Positions 43,481-51,739 of a stretch of DNA of 64,000 nucleotides are shown piece by piece. Origin of the DNA: Bacteroidota bacterium (GTDB lineage: Bacteria > Bacteroidota > Bacteroidia > Chitinophagales > Chitinophagaceae); NCBI GenBank assembly GCA_030706735.1, contig JAUZNZ010000004.1, positions 124,001-188,000 of the forward strand. Direction: 5' to 3'. The position numbers and the translations under genes were made by a program. The first letter of the stretch is position 1. Each line of letters begins with the position of its first letter. The notes beneath the pieces were generated by a model that saw only the letters and a program-made list of their open reading frames with translations, had not been told where the DNA came from and did not search any database.

Positions 43481-44370
43481 CCGGGGAATAGCGCGGCCCC
43501 GGGATCTGGCGCCCGATCCTTCAGTCGTTCCGTGTCCTCCTTCCGGAACAGGCCATAAAATGCGGACCCGCTCCCCGTCATGCTTGCATATAATGCACCG
43601 GCCTCATACAGCCGGTCCTTGATCCCTTGCAGTTCGGGGTACCTGGCGCAGGTCCATGCCTCAAAGTCATTCACCAGCCGGCCCTTCCAGCTTTCCACCG
43701 GTCCGGCCACGATCTCTCCGATCCCCGCCCCAACTCCGATCCCCGCAGCCCCAACTCCGGCCGCCGCCCCAACCCCGGCCGCATCCTGCGCTCCACCCAA
43801 GCCGCCTTCGCCCCCGCCCTCGCGGAGCCCGGCAAACGCCTCCGCGGTGCTGATCGCCAGACCCGGATGGACGATCACAAAGGCATATCCCGACAGATCC
43901 AGGGAGATCGGCTCGAGCTCCTCACCCCGCCCCCTGGCGATGCAGGGCGTACCATAAATGAAGAATGGGCAATCGCTTCCTAACTGCAGGGCATAACCGG
44001 CCAGCTTCTCCCGATCGAGCCCCAGCCGGAATTCCTCGTTCAGCGCGTTCAGCAGGCTTGCGCCGTCTGACGAACCCCCACCCAGTCCCGCACCCATGGG
44101 GATCTGCTTGTGCAAATAAATGTGGACCGGCGGCAATGCGGGGAAGTCTTTCTTTAGCAGGGCATAGGCGCGCAGACAGAGGTTGGCGCCCGGATCGCCG
44201 GCGATAGGCAGGCCGGATGGCGAAAAGGCAGGGGCCTCCGACCTGACGATCTCCAATACGTCGCAGACCGCCAGGGGCCAGAATACCGTCTCCAGGTCAT
44301 GATAACCGTCTGTTCTCCGGCCCAAAACACGCAACCCGAGATTGATCTTACATGGGGGAAACACTACCAT
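43459..44370 (-). CDS. ispE: 4-(cytidine 5'-diphospho)-2-C-methyl-D-erythritol kinase with repeat insert
   Basis: 303 aa GHMP kinase of the MEP isoprenoid pathway. The ATP loop PMGAGLGGGSSDGASLLNAL, the N-terminal CKINLGLRVLGRRTDGYHDL and the C-terminal MTGSGSAFYGLF motifs are intact. Between the VHPGLAISTAEAFAGL segment and the WKGRLVNDFE segment lies an extra ~30-residue Gly/Ala/Val/Ile insert encoded by imperfect DNA repeats (43719-43784), absent from the usual family layout. It lies 5 nt downstream of the bifunctional nuclease gene. Confidence 0.94.
   Translation of the reverse strand: MVVFPPCKINLGLRVLGRRTDGYHDLETVFWPLAVCDVLEIVRSEAPAFSPSGLPIAGDPGANLCLRAYALLKKDFPALPPVHIYLHKQIPMGAGLGGGSSDGASLLNALNEEFRLGLDREKLAGYALQLGSDCPFFIYGTPCIARGRGEELEPISLDLSGYAFVIVHPGLAISTAEAFAGLREGGGEGGLGGAQDAAGVGAAAGVGAAGIGVGAGIGEIVAGPVESWKGRLVNDFEAWTCARYPELQGIKDRLYEAGALYASMTGSGSAFYGLFRKEDTERLKDRAPDPGAALFPGYFFRIL
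43719..43784 (-). repeat. Imperfect tandem repeats inside ispE
   Basis: On the minus strand the core GCCGGAGTTGGGGC recurs, with G/A changes, three to four times in units of 15 to 21 bp, encoding AAGVGA, AAGVGA, AGIGVGAG. All lengths are multiples of three. Confidence 0.8.
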
Positions 44371-44375
44371 AAGGA

Positions 44376-44981
44376 CTATCTGGACTTTCCGCGGCCGTTG
44401 ATCTCGTCGCGGATGGCAATCGCCTTGATGTAATCCTCCTGCTCCAGGACCTCTTTTAGCAGGTTCTTCAGCTCATCGACCGAAAAAGCCTTCAGGTCCT
44501 CGCGGGACTGACTGTCCGTAGTCGTCGTGGTCGTGGGCGTCGATCCCGCCTTCTTCTTCTTGGCCGAGCTGTCCTCCATCAGGATGCCCGCGCTGTCGAG
44601 GATATGTTCGTAGGTATAAATGGGACAACCGAAACGGACGGCCAGGGCCAACGCATCGGATGTGCGGGAATCGATCTCGACCGTATCGTGTTCGCTGACG
44701 CAAACCAGCTTGGAATAAAAAATGCCTTCCTGGAGATCGCAGATGATGATCTCCTGCAGGTCGATCGTAAAGGCGCTCATGAAGTTCTTCATCAGATCGT
44801 GGGTAAGCGGGCGGCTGGGGTGCATCTTTTCCAGGGCGACGGCAATGGCCTGCGCTTCAAATCCCCCGATCACGATGGGAAGACGGCGTAGTCCATTCAC
44901 TTCCCCCAGCACGACAGCATAGGAATGGGTTTGCGTGATGCTATGTGATAACGCCACTATTTCCAGTTCGATCTTCTTCAT
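44376..44981 (-). CDS. Bifunctional nuclease (BFN) domain protein with UvrB/UvrC motif
   Basis: 201 aa. The BFN/DUF151 domain covers about 1-130 (VVLGEVNGLRRLPIVIGGFE, DLQEIIICDLQEGIFYS, IDSRTSDALALAVRFGCPIY). After a Thr/Lys-rich linker with a run of five or six threonines, the C-terminal ~40 residues (LKNLLKEVLEQEDYIKAIAI) form a UvrB/UvrC-type helical hairpin. Biochemical role in bacteria is poorly known. Located between etfA and ispE on the same strand, an arrangement found in many Bacteroidota. Confidence 0.9.
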   Translation of the reverse strand: MKKIELEIVALSHSITQTHSYAVVLGEVNGLRRLPIVIGGFEAQAIAVALEKMHPSRPLTHDLMKNFMSAFTIDLQEIIICDLQEGIFYSKLVCVSEHDTVEIDSRTSDALALAVRFGCPIYTYEHILDSAGILMEDSSAKKKKAGSTPTTTTTTDSQSREDLKAFSVDELKNLLKEVLEQEDYIKAIAIRDEINGRGKSR

Positions 44982-45051
44982 AAATAATTCACGAAACTAA
45001 GGCATTTTATCCAAAAAAAGTGGCAGGTTCAGGAGCAAAAAATAGGCCGGA

Positions 45052-46017
45052 TTACGCCATTCCTTTTAACTTTTTTACAGCTTCGATCATTTTAGGCACC
45101 ACCTCAAAGGCATCTCCGGCAATACCATAATCGGCCGCTTTGAAAAAGGGTGCCTCCGGGTCTTTGTTGATAACAACAATGACCTTACTCCTGTTCACTC
45201 CCGCGAGATGTTGAATGGCCCCGGAAATGCCGATGGCGATGTACAGGTTTGGGGCGATGGCGATGCCGGTCTGACCCACATGCTCATTGTGCGGCCGCCA
45301 GTGGGCGTCCGCGACGGGACGGCTGCAGGCCGTGGCAGCCCCCAGCAGTTTGGCCAGTTCCTCGATCATTCCCCAATTCTCGGGGCCCTTTAATCCCCTT
45401 CCCCCGCTGACCACGATCTCCGCCTCGGTCAGGGGAACCTGGCCCGAAGCCTGGGTCGTAGATAGTACGGTGACTTTGGATGGATCGACGGCCACATTCA
45501 GGGCGCTGACCTCGGCCTTTCCCTCTCCCTTGCTGACGGGATAAGCATTGGGGTTGAGGGCAATGATCTTGATCGCCGTGTCCAGGGAAACGTGCGCGAA
45601 AGCCTTTCCCGAATAGACATTTTTCTTGACCACGAATCCTTTCGACGTGTCGGGCAGGGCCACCGCCCCTGCCACCAGCGCTGCCTTAAGCCGGGCAGAC
45701 AACCTCGGCGCCACCGCCTTGCCGCACAGATTATTGGCGATCACCACGACGGTCGCCCCCGTGGCCTTGACTGCTTCCGCAACAAGACGGGCATACCGTC
45801 CTGCATCCAGCTGGTTCAGGGATTCCTGCCCGACCTGGTGGACCTTGACGGCGCCGTAGGCCCCAAGAGAGGCCAGATCTTCGCTGACCGTCCCCAGCAA
45901 CAAGGCCTCCGCGGTAACGCCCAATTGCGAAGCCAGTTTGGCGCCGTAACTCAGTGCTTCCAGGGAGGCTTTTTTGAAATGTCCTTCCGAATGGTCGATA
46001 TAGACTAATACAGACAT
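45052..46017 (-). CDS. etfA: Electron transfer flavoprotein alpha subunit
   Basis: 321 aa from the ATG at 46017 (MSVLVYIDHSEGHFKKASLE). The C-terminal FAD domain has GGRGLKGPENWGMIEELAKL, VGQTGIAIAPNLYIAIGISGA and DPEAPFFKAADYGIAGD, the strongly conserved core. With EtfB it collects electrons from acyl-CoA dehydrogenases and passes them to ETF-quinone oxidoreductase. The gene follows etfB by 16 nt. Confidence 0.96.
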   Translation of the reverse strand: MSVLVYIDHSEGHFKKASLEALSYGAKLASQLGVTAEALLLGTVSEDLASLGAYGAVKVHQVGQESLNQLDAGRYARLVAEAVKATGATVVVIANNLCGKAVAPRLSARLKAALVAGAVALPDTSKGFVVKKNVYSGKAFAHVSLDTAIKIIALNPNAYPVSKGEGKAEVSALNVAVDPSKVTVLSTTQASGQVPLTEAEIVVSGGRGLKGPENWGMIEELAKLLGAATACSRPVADAHWRPHNEHVGQTGIAIAPNLYIAIGISGAIQHLAGVNRSKVIVVINKDPEAPFFKAADYGIAGDAFEVVPKMIEAVKKLKGMA

Positions 46018-46033
46018 AATCTTGTTTTGTGGT

Positions 46034-46777
46034 TTAGAATACTTTCGCTTCTTCATGCAGGAGGCGGATCAGTTCCGCGGGATCGTCGGGCGACACCATC
46101 TTGACCCCGGCCTTGGCAGGCGGCAGTTCGAAGGCGACTACGCTGGTCAGCGGCGTGATGGCTACGGGCTCCACCACCTTCAAAGGCTTCGTCCTCGCAC
46201 CCATGATCCCTTTCATATTCGGGATGCGCTGCTCAGCCATGCCCTTCTGGCAACTCACGACGACGGGAAGAAGGACCTCGTCGGTTTCTTCCCCTCCTTC
46301 GATCTCGCGCACGACCGTCGCCTTCGTCCCGTTCAGTTCGAAATGGGTGGCCAGGCTGATATACGGCAGATCCAATAGCTCCGCTACCATCCCCCCGATC
46401 GACGAACCATTGTAGTCGATGGTCTCCTTCCCCGTAAAGACCAGGTCATAGTATCCCTGCCTGGCGATCTCGGCGATCTGCGCCGCCACACTAAAGCTGT
46501 CGGAAGAGTCCAGGTTTACCCTGATGGCCTCGTCCCCTCCCAGGGCGAGGGCCTTTCGGATGATCGGCTCCGTGTCGGCGCCTCCGACCGTGACCAGGTG
46601 CAGCACCGTGGAAGGGTCCTTCTCCTTCAGCTCGATGGCGCGCACCAGCGCATACCATTCGTCATAGGGATTGATGATCCATTGGACGCCTTCTGCGGCG
46701 AATTTCGTATTGTTATTGGTGAATGCGATCTTTGCCGTGGTGTCCGGCGTTTTGCTGATGCAAATTAATATCTTCAT
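46034..46777 (-). CDS. etfB: Electron transfer flavoprotein beta subunit
   Basis: 247 aa from the ATG at 46777 (MKILICISKTPDTTAKIAFT). AMP-binding fold with NPYDEWYALVRAIELKEK, VTVGGADTEPIIRKALALGG, the ETF-beta signature region VFTGKETIDYNGSSIGGMVA, and LPVVVSCQKG. Partner of EtfA. First gene of a minus-strand operon etfB-etfA-bfn-ispE; a -7 element lies about 50 nt upstream. Confidence 0.96.
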   Translation of the reverse strand: MKILICISKTPDTTAKIAFTNNNTKFAAEGVQWIINPYDEWYALVRAIELKEKDPSTVLHLVTVGGADTEPIIRKALALGGDEAIRVNLDSSDSFSVAAQIAEIARQGYYDLVFTGKETIDYNGSSIGGMVAELLDLPYISLATHFELNGTKATVVREIEGGEETDEVLLPVVVSCQKGMAEQRIPNMKGIMGARTKPLKVVEPVAITPLTSVVAFELPPAKAGVKMVSPDDPAELIRLLHEEAKVF

Positions 46778-46825
46778 TTTTCCGAAAGCATTGAGGATGA
46801 AATAAAGTTGTTTATGCAACTAAAA

Positions 46826-46833
46826 CAAAGATA
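46826..46833 (-). promoter_or_regulatory. -7 element of the etf operon
   Basis: CAAAGATA reads TATCTTTG on the minus strand, an exact TAnnTTTG match; TTG at 46858-46860 could be a loosely spaced -33. Predicted start near 46819, leader about 42 nt. Confidence 0.5.
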
Positions 46834-46884
46834 GGTCAAGCGGCACGAAACAGGGTGCAATGTTAATTTTTTTTTGAACACGGT

Positions 46885-47199
46885 ATGGACAGATTGGAAA
46901 AATTAAGGGAATTCCTGCAGGCGGCTCCCGATGACGCATTCCTCAAGCACGCGATGGCGCTGGAATTGATCAAGCTGGGAAAGGACGCGGAGGCCCGCCG
47001 CCTGCTCGAAGAGATACTTCGGCATGATCCTTCCTATACCGGATCGTATTATCAATTGGCCAGGTTGCTGGAGCGCAACGGTGAGACAGCCCTAGCCCTG
47101 CAATGGTACCAGAAAGGAATGGCCGCGGCGAAGACCGCGGGGGAACATCGGACCTATAACGAATTGAAGGCCGCCTGCGAAGATCTATTGGATAACTGA
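46885..47199 (+). CDS. Small TPR protein
   Basis: 104 aa. Two to three tetratricopeptide helix pairs: AFLKHAMALELIKLGKDAEA, PSYTGSYYQLARLLERNGE, ALALQWYQKGMAAAKTAGEH. Such proteins are protein-interaction scaffolds. It is 5 nt upstream of tilS, so they are co-transcribed. No signal peptide or membrane segment. Confidence 0.85.
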   Translation: MDRLEKLREFLQAAPDDAFLKHAMALELIKLGKDAEARRLLEEILRHDPSYTGSYYQLARLLERNGETALALQWYQKGMAAAKTAGEHRTYNELKAACEDLLDN

Positions 47200-47204
47200 C
47201 TGAC

Positions 47205-48659
47205 ATGGACCTGCTTCAATCTTTCAAGGATTTCATTGCCGCTGAAGACCTTTTCTCACCCGGCGAACTGCTCCTGCTGGCCGTCAGCGGCGGCCTGGAC
47301 TCCGTCGCGCTCTGCGAACTCTGCCACCAGGCAGGATTCCCGTTCGCGATGGCGCACGCCCATTTCGGGCTCCGCGGCGAAGAGAGCGATCGTGATGAAC
47401 GTTTTGTCCGTGGCCTGTCCGCTCACTACCAGGTCCCCCTGGCCACGCGCCGGTTCGACACGCCCGGCTATGCGGAGGAACGGAAGGTCTCCATTCAGGT
47501 GGCCGCCCGCGAACTCCGTTACGCCTGGTTCAACGAACTGATCGGATCCGGCGCCCCACATCGCGACCCCTCCCGCACCCCTCATCCCGACCTCCCCGGC
47601 TCCGGGAGACCATCCCGCATCCTGACGGCCCACCATCTCGACGACAATATCGAAACCCTCCTGATGAATTTTTTCAAGGGAACCGGAATGGCCGGCCTGC
47701 ACGGCATCCTTCCCCGCCAGGGCGCGCTGGTGCGTCCGCTCTTGTTCGCCCGCAAGGAAGACCTGCTGCGCTTCGCAACGGATCGGCGGCTTGATTGGGT
47801 GGAGGATAGTTCCAACCGATCGGATACCTATACCCGTAACTATCTGCGCCGCCAGATCATCCCGGCCCTCGAACAGGCCTGGCCCGGCGCGATGAATAAC
47901 CTCGCCGCCAATATCGGGCGCTTCCGTGAGGCTGAATCGCTGTATCGCCAAGCCCTGGACCGGCATAAAAGCAAGCTGCTCGAGATCCGGGGCGACGAAA
48001 CCTGGATTCCCGTATTGAAGTTCAAACAGGCCGTCCCCCTCCATACGATCTGCTATGAGATCATTCGTGAATTCGGTTTTTCCCCCCGCCAGGTCGACGA
48101 CGTGCTGCACTTGCTCGACAGCGGATCGGGTAAACGGGTGCATTCTCCGTCGCATCGCATCCTCCGGGACCGTAACTGGCTTATTGTTTCCCCGAACCAG
48201 GCCGTGGCAGGCAATCATGTCCTCATCGAATCGCTGTCCGGTACCGTTCATGCGGCAAACATGGAATTGAGGTTCTCTCTGCAGCCTGTTTCCGATCGCC
48301 CGGCTACCCCGACTACCCCGGCCACCCCTCCTTCCGCGTCCCCCTCCGCACAGCGAGCCGCACCGCCGCACACCACGCCGCCACACACCGCGCTCCTCGA
48401 CGCCTCCCTGATCCGCATCCCCCTTCTCCTCCGGAAATGGCGCCAGGGGGATTACTTTTATCCCCTGGGCATGCGAAAAAAGAAGAAGCTCGGCCGGTTC
48501 TTCATAGACAACAAGTTCTCCCTGGTCGATAAAGAAAAGGCATGGGTGATCGAAATGGATAAGAAGGTTATCTGGGTGGTCGGCCATCGCATCGACGACC
48601 GCTTCAAGGTCACGCCCGCCACGCGGCAGATCCTAAAAATCGAATCGGGGGTGAGTTAA
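47205..48659 (+). CDS. tilS: tRNA(Ile)-lysidine synthase with two repeat-encoded inserts
   Basis: 484 aa. The PP-loop SGGLDS (residues 28-33) activates tRNA-Ile2 C34 with ATP before lysine addition, changing AUG to AUA decoding; TAHHLDDNIETLLMNFFKG and EDSSNRSDTYTRNYLRRQI are further hallmarks, and the C-terminal domain has NKFSLVDKEKAWVIEM. Two Pro-rich inserts, at about residues 113-130 and 365-400, interrupt the domains; the second is made of 9-bp and 15-bp DNA repeats. The 3' end overlaps the convergent rhomboid gene by 27 nt. Confidence 0.95.
   Translation: MDLLQSFKDFIAAEDLFSPGELLLLAVSGGLDSVALCELCHQAGFPFAMAHAHFGLRGEESDRDERFVRGLSAHYQVPLATRRFDTPGYAEERKVSIQVAARELRYAWFNELIGSGAPHRDPSRTPHPDLPGSGRPSRILTAHHLDDNIETLLMNFFKGTGMAGLHGILPRQGALVRPLLFARKEDLLRFATDRRLDWVEDSSNRSDTYTRNYLRRQIIPALEQAWPGAMNNLAANIGRFREAESLYRQALDRHKSKLLEIRGDETWIPVLKFKQAVPLHTICYEIIREFGFSPRQVDDVLHLLDSGSGKRVHSPSHRILRDRNWLIVSPNQAVAGNHVLIESLSGTVHAANMELRFSLQPVSDRPATPTTPATPPSASPSAQRAAPPHTTPPHTALLDASLIRIPLLLRKWRQGDYFYPLGMRKKKKLGRFFIDNKFSLVDKEKAWVIEMDKKVIWVVGHRIDDRFKVTPATRQILKIESGVS
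48303..48392 (+). repeat. Two short tandem arrays inside tilS
   Basis: 9-bp units GCTACCCCG, ACTACCCCG and GCCACCCCT at 48303-48329 (ATP, TTP, ATP), and 15-bp units CCGCCGCACACCACG and CCGCCACACACCGCG at 48363-48392 (PPHTT, PPHTA). All in frame. Confidence 0.8.
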
Positions 48660-49253
48660 TTCATTCATGAAGATGGAAGTCACCGAGGGATGGACGGCGA
48701 TCGTGAATACGACCCCGAACAAAGCTCCCCAGAAATGTGCGTCATGGTTGATATTGTCCCCGCCCCTCCGCGACATATAGACGGAATACCCCAGGAACAA
48801 CAAGGCATAGATAATGGCCGGCACGGGAATGACCAATACCGTGATCGTCTGCCAGGGCCTCATCAATACAAAGGCGAATAGCACCGCGCAAACGCCGCCG
48901 GATGCACCGAGGCTTCGGTAATTATAGTCGTCCCGGCGCTTCAAATAGGTCGGAATATTCGCCACGATCACCGCGCCCGCATATAAGATCAGGTAATAAA
49001 AGTGCGGCAATCCCAGTTCGCCCTGGTACCAGGGCTCCATGACCTTCCCGAAAAAATACAGGGTGAGCATATTGAAAGCCAGGTGCATGAGATCGGCATG
49101 GATCAGACCGCAGGTTAGGAAGCGGTAGTATTGCCTCCGCTGGTGGATCGCCGGCGGCCAAAAGATCAATTCATCCGTGATCCGGGCATTATTGAAGGCC
49201 GAAGCCGAGATCAGGCAGGTAAGAACAATAACGCTCAGCGTAATAGGAAACAT
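48633..49253 (-). CDS. Rhomboid family intramembrane serine protease
   Basis: 206 aa with six TM segments from the ATG at 49253 (MFPITLSVIVLTCLISASAF). Catalytic Ser118 in GASGGVCAVLF and His173 in NHDAHFWGALFG match the GxSx and H of active rhomboids; HLAFNMLTLYFFG is the conserved TM2 segment. Cleaves substrates within the membrane; targets unknown. It is 40 nt downstream of rlmH, and its last 27 nt overlap tilS on the opposite strand. Confidence 0.92.
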   Translation of the reverse strand: MFPITLSVIVLTCLISASAFNNARITDELIFWPPAIHQRRQYYRFLTCGLIHADLMHLAFNMLTLYFFGKVMEPWYQGELGLPHFYYLILYAGAVIVANIPTYLKRRDDYNYRSLGASGGVCAVLFAFVLMRPWQTITVLVIPVPAIIYALLFLGYSVYMSRRGGDNINHDAHFWGALFGVVFTIAVHPSVTSIFMNELTHPRFDF

Positions 49254-49293
49254 CAGGGAACTTTTTTTTTTAAAGATAAGCGTAAACCGGCAT

Positions 49294-49767
49294 TCAGGAA
49301 TGATGGTATTTCTCGTTGCGGATGATCGTGCAGGCGCGATACAGTTGCTCTGACAGGACGAGCCGCACAAGCTGGTGGGGAAAGGTGAGCTCCGAAAGCG
49401 ACCAGCGCAGGTTCGCTCTTTTCAACACGTCCTTGTCCAACCCATAGGCCCCGCCGATCAGGAAGACAAGGTTCTTCACGCTCTCATTGGCCCGTAACCC
49501 GATGAGTTCAGCCAATCCCTCGGAGGTCATCGGCTTGCCCCGTTCGTCCAATGCAACCAGCCAGTCCTCTTTTTGCAACCCGTCCAGGATCGTCTCGCCC
49601 TCTCTTTTTTTCAGCTCCATCTCCGGAAGCGCCCCCGCGTTCTTAGGGGCAGCCAGGATCTTCCACTCCACCGGGAAATACCGGGAAATTCGCCTGGTAA
49701 AGTCTTCTACCCCCGGACGGACGTACGGCTCATGATCCTTTCCGACTGACCACAGTTGTAGCTTCAT
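49294..49767 (-). CDS. rlmH: 23S rRNA (pseudouridine1915-N3)-methyltransferase
   Basis: 157 aa SPOUT enzyme from the ATG at 49767 (MKLQLWSVGKDHEPYVRPGV); the longer frame runs back into the upstream kinase gene. The SAM-binding knot motif is FLIGGAYGLDKDVLKRA, and the C-terminal LSELTFPHQLVRLVLSEQLY with the Arg/Tyr tail EQLYRACTIIRNEKYHH is diagnostic. Methylates N3 of pseudouridine 1915 in 23S rRNA helix 69. Confidence 0.96.
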   Translation of the reverse strand: MKLQLWSVGKDHEPYVRPGVEDFTRRISRYFPVEWKILAAPKNAGALPEMELKKREGETILDGLQKEDWLVALDERGKPMTSEGLAELIGLRANESVKNLVFLIGGAYGLDKDVLKRANLRWSLSELTFPHQLVRLVLSEQLYRACTIIRNEKYHHS

Positions 49768-49784
49768 CCCGTAAAAATAGTGAA

Positions 49785-51239
49785 TCATCCCTTCGCCGGC
49801 AACGTGAACGAAAAACGGCTGCCCTTGCCCGGCTCGCTTTCGATAAGCATCTGGCCCCCATTGCGGGCCAGGAATTCCCTGCACAGCAGCAGTCCCAGGC
49901 CGGTGCCGCTTTCATTGGCTGTGCCCTTTGTAGTATAATAGCTGTTGAGGTTGATCTTTTCAAGCGCTTCGGGACTGATGCCCTCCCCGCTATCCGTTAC
50001 GAACAGGCGCGCTCCGTTTGGCTGCTTTTCGGCGCCGAGCGTGATATGGCCCTCCTCCGGGGTGAACTTGATCGCATTGGACAGCAGGTTGCGTACCACG
50101 AGGTCGATCATGTCCTTATCGGCATAGACATAGATCCGCGGTTCCGCCTTCAGTTCGATATGGATCTTTTTCGCCTCCGCCTGCAAACGCAATAGTTTCG
50201 CCACATCGGTCATCATGGCCGCGACGTCGATCAGCTGCGGTTTGACCGAATTGGCCTGCATCTGGCTTCGCGCCCATTGCAGCAGGTTTTCCATGAGGCT
50301 GGTGGTATAGTTCAGCTCATTGACCACTTCCGGCACCATCTCCTTGATCTCGGAGGCGGGCAGGTCGAATTGCTCCATATTGCGAAACATGTTCCGCAAC
50401 GCATACATCGGCGACTTGAGGTCATGGGCGATAACGGAAAATAGCTTGTTCTTGACGGCATTCAATTCGGTCAATTCCTCCGTTTGCTTCATCAAAAGCT
50501 GCTCATTCCGGAAGATCTTCTCTTTTTGTTGGAGGATGCTGAACTGGTAACCCGTGTTCTCCCGCTTGATAAGGTACAGGCCGTAAAAAATGAAGGCGAT
50601 CGCCAGCAACTGGTTGAAAAAATAAAAGACGACATTCGCCGTCTCCAATTGGTATGTGTAATTCTTGCAAACCACAGCCAACACGAAATAGTTGACCATG
50701 GATAACCCCACCGCGAACAGCATCTGGCTGATCTCCTGTAGAAAGAAGACCGAAAGGATGCCGTACAGGACGAAGGAAAGTTGCACGCCCAGGTTGACGC
50801 CGCTGATATAGACAATGCTCGTGGCGAAAGGGTAGAGGACGAAATAGGTGATCAGGGCGATATCATGGTGGTGGCGGGAATTTAACCAAAGTACCGCGAT
50901 CGGGATGATGGCGGGCATGCCGGCGATCATCCATGCCTGCGGAGGCAACTTCTCATGGTGCAGCAAACCCGCGATCGGCACGATGACGCCGGCAAGGAAC
51001 TGAAAGAAATTAAGCTGGTTGAATATCCCCAGCTTCCTTTTTTCATAGTCATCCATCGCCGGGAGAACGCCCGTAGCCTTGATGTTTCCTAAAAAGCGTA
51101 GGAAGCTGAGGGCTGCAGGTTTTATCTTCTGTGCGAGTAAAAGGGATCTTTGCTGGAATGTCTGTACCGCCGCAAGGCTCCGTGCGCTGACGGATCCACG
51201 GTCTTGAAAATTGAGTGGTTTTTGCCGGATCAATTTCAT
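49785..51239 (-). CDS. Membrane sensor histidine kinase with multi-TM sensor
   Basis: 484 aa from the ATG at 51239 (MKLIRQKPLNFQDRGSVSAR). Six or so hydrophobic segments in residues about 70-245 form a membrane sensor (7TM-like, ending YGLYLIKREN); a coiled linker leads to HisKA with FSVIAHDLKSPMYAL and the NLLQWARSQM segment, then HATPase_c with DSGEGISPEAL and ESGTGLGLLLCREFL. It sits 17 nt upstream of rlmH in a minus-strand transcript, an unusual partner. No response regulator nearby; signal unknown. Confidence 0.92.
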   Translation of the reverse strand: MKLIRQKPLNFQDRGSVSARSLAAVQTFQQRSLLLAQKIKPAALSFLRFLGNIKATGVLPAMDDYEKRKLGIFNQLNFFQFLAGVIVPIAGLLHHEKLPPQAWMIAGMPAIIPIAVLWLNSRHHHDIALITYFVLYPFATSIVYISGVNLGVQLSFVLYGILSVFFLQEISQMLFAVGLSMVNYFVLAVVCKNYTYQLETANVVFYFFNQLLAIAFIFYGLYLIKRENTGYQFSILQQKEKIFRNEQLLMKQTEELTELNAVKNKLFSVIAHDLKSPMYALRNMFRNMEQFDLPASEIKEMVPEVVNELNYTTSLMENLLQWARSQMQANSVKPQLIDVAAMMTDVAKLLRLQAEAKKIHIELKAEPRIYVYADKDMIDLVVRNLLSNAIKFTPEEGHITLGAEKQPNGARLFVTDSGEGISPEALEKINLNSYYTTKGTANESGTGLGLLLCREFLARNGGQMLIESEPGKGSRFSFTLPAKG

Positions 51240-51314
51240 GGGTATTGGCTGAGGTGGTGAGGTAGCCGGAGGGTTAAAATACATCTTTTTGTCAAAAAAC
51301 CCAAGTCCGCACGC

Positions 51315-51629
51315 CTAAATCCGCACCTCGCTGAACTGATAAACCGGCTGAATATCGGTATAATTTGGCATATCTCCTTGTAAATCAGTGGCATGTGGTG
51401 TGAACGCCGCCAAAAAGGCGTCCAGGGAATCGAATAGCATATGGGCGGCGGCCACATACGGCGGCTGCACCCCCGGAACCTCGGCCACCCGGAATCCCTC
51501 ATCCACGGTCACCCCCTTCAGGGCCGGGCTCAGCCTTTCGATGGACATGGGCATATGGACCTGTACATAATAATCCATATCAAAACGCCCTCCTTCAATA
51601 TTCGGGTATAATATGCTAAGTCTGATCAT
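51315..51629 (-). CDS. EthD family protein
   Basis: 104 aa from the ATG at 51629 (MIRLSILYPNIEGGRFDMDY). The EthD dimeric alpha/beta-barrel pattern is clear: YYVQVHMPMSIERLSP, then a central FRVAEVPGVQPPYVAAAHML and a C-terminal strand. Members are stress or catabolic small enzymes or chaperone-like proteins whose functions are often unknown. Upstream of the membrane kinase gene on the same strand. Confidence 0.88.
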   Translation of the reverse strand: MIRLSILYPNIEGGRFDMDYYVQVHMPMSIERLSPALKGVTVDEGFRVAEVPGVQPPYVAAAHMLFDSLDAFLAAFTPHATDLQGDMPNYTDIQPVYQFSEVRI

Positions 51630-51739
51630 AATAGTTCTCTTTTGCGCTGCGGCCAAAGTTACCCCTCCGCTCCCAATCCTTTTGTCGCCGGAATGACATC
51701 TCTTTGCTCCCTCGTCGTACCTTCGCCTTCTCGATCTAA

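Noticed and set aside
47256-48587. Minus-strand ORF of 443 codons opposite tilS
   Set aside because: TilS motifs on the plus strand are unambiguous; the antisense frame has no family features.
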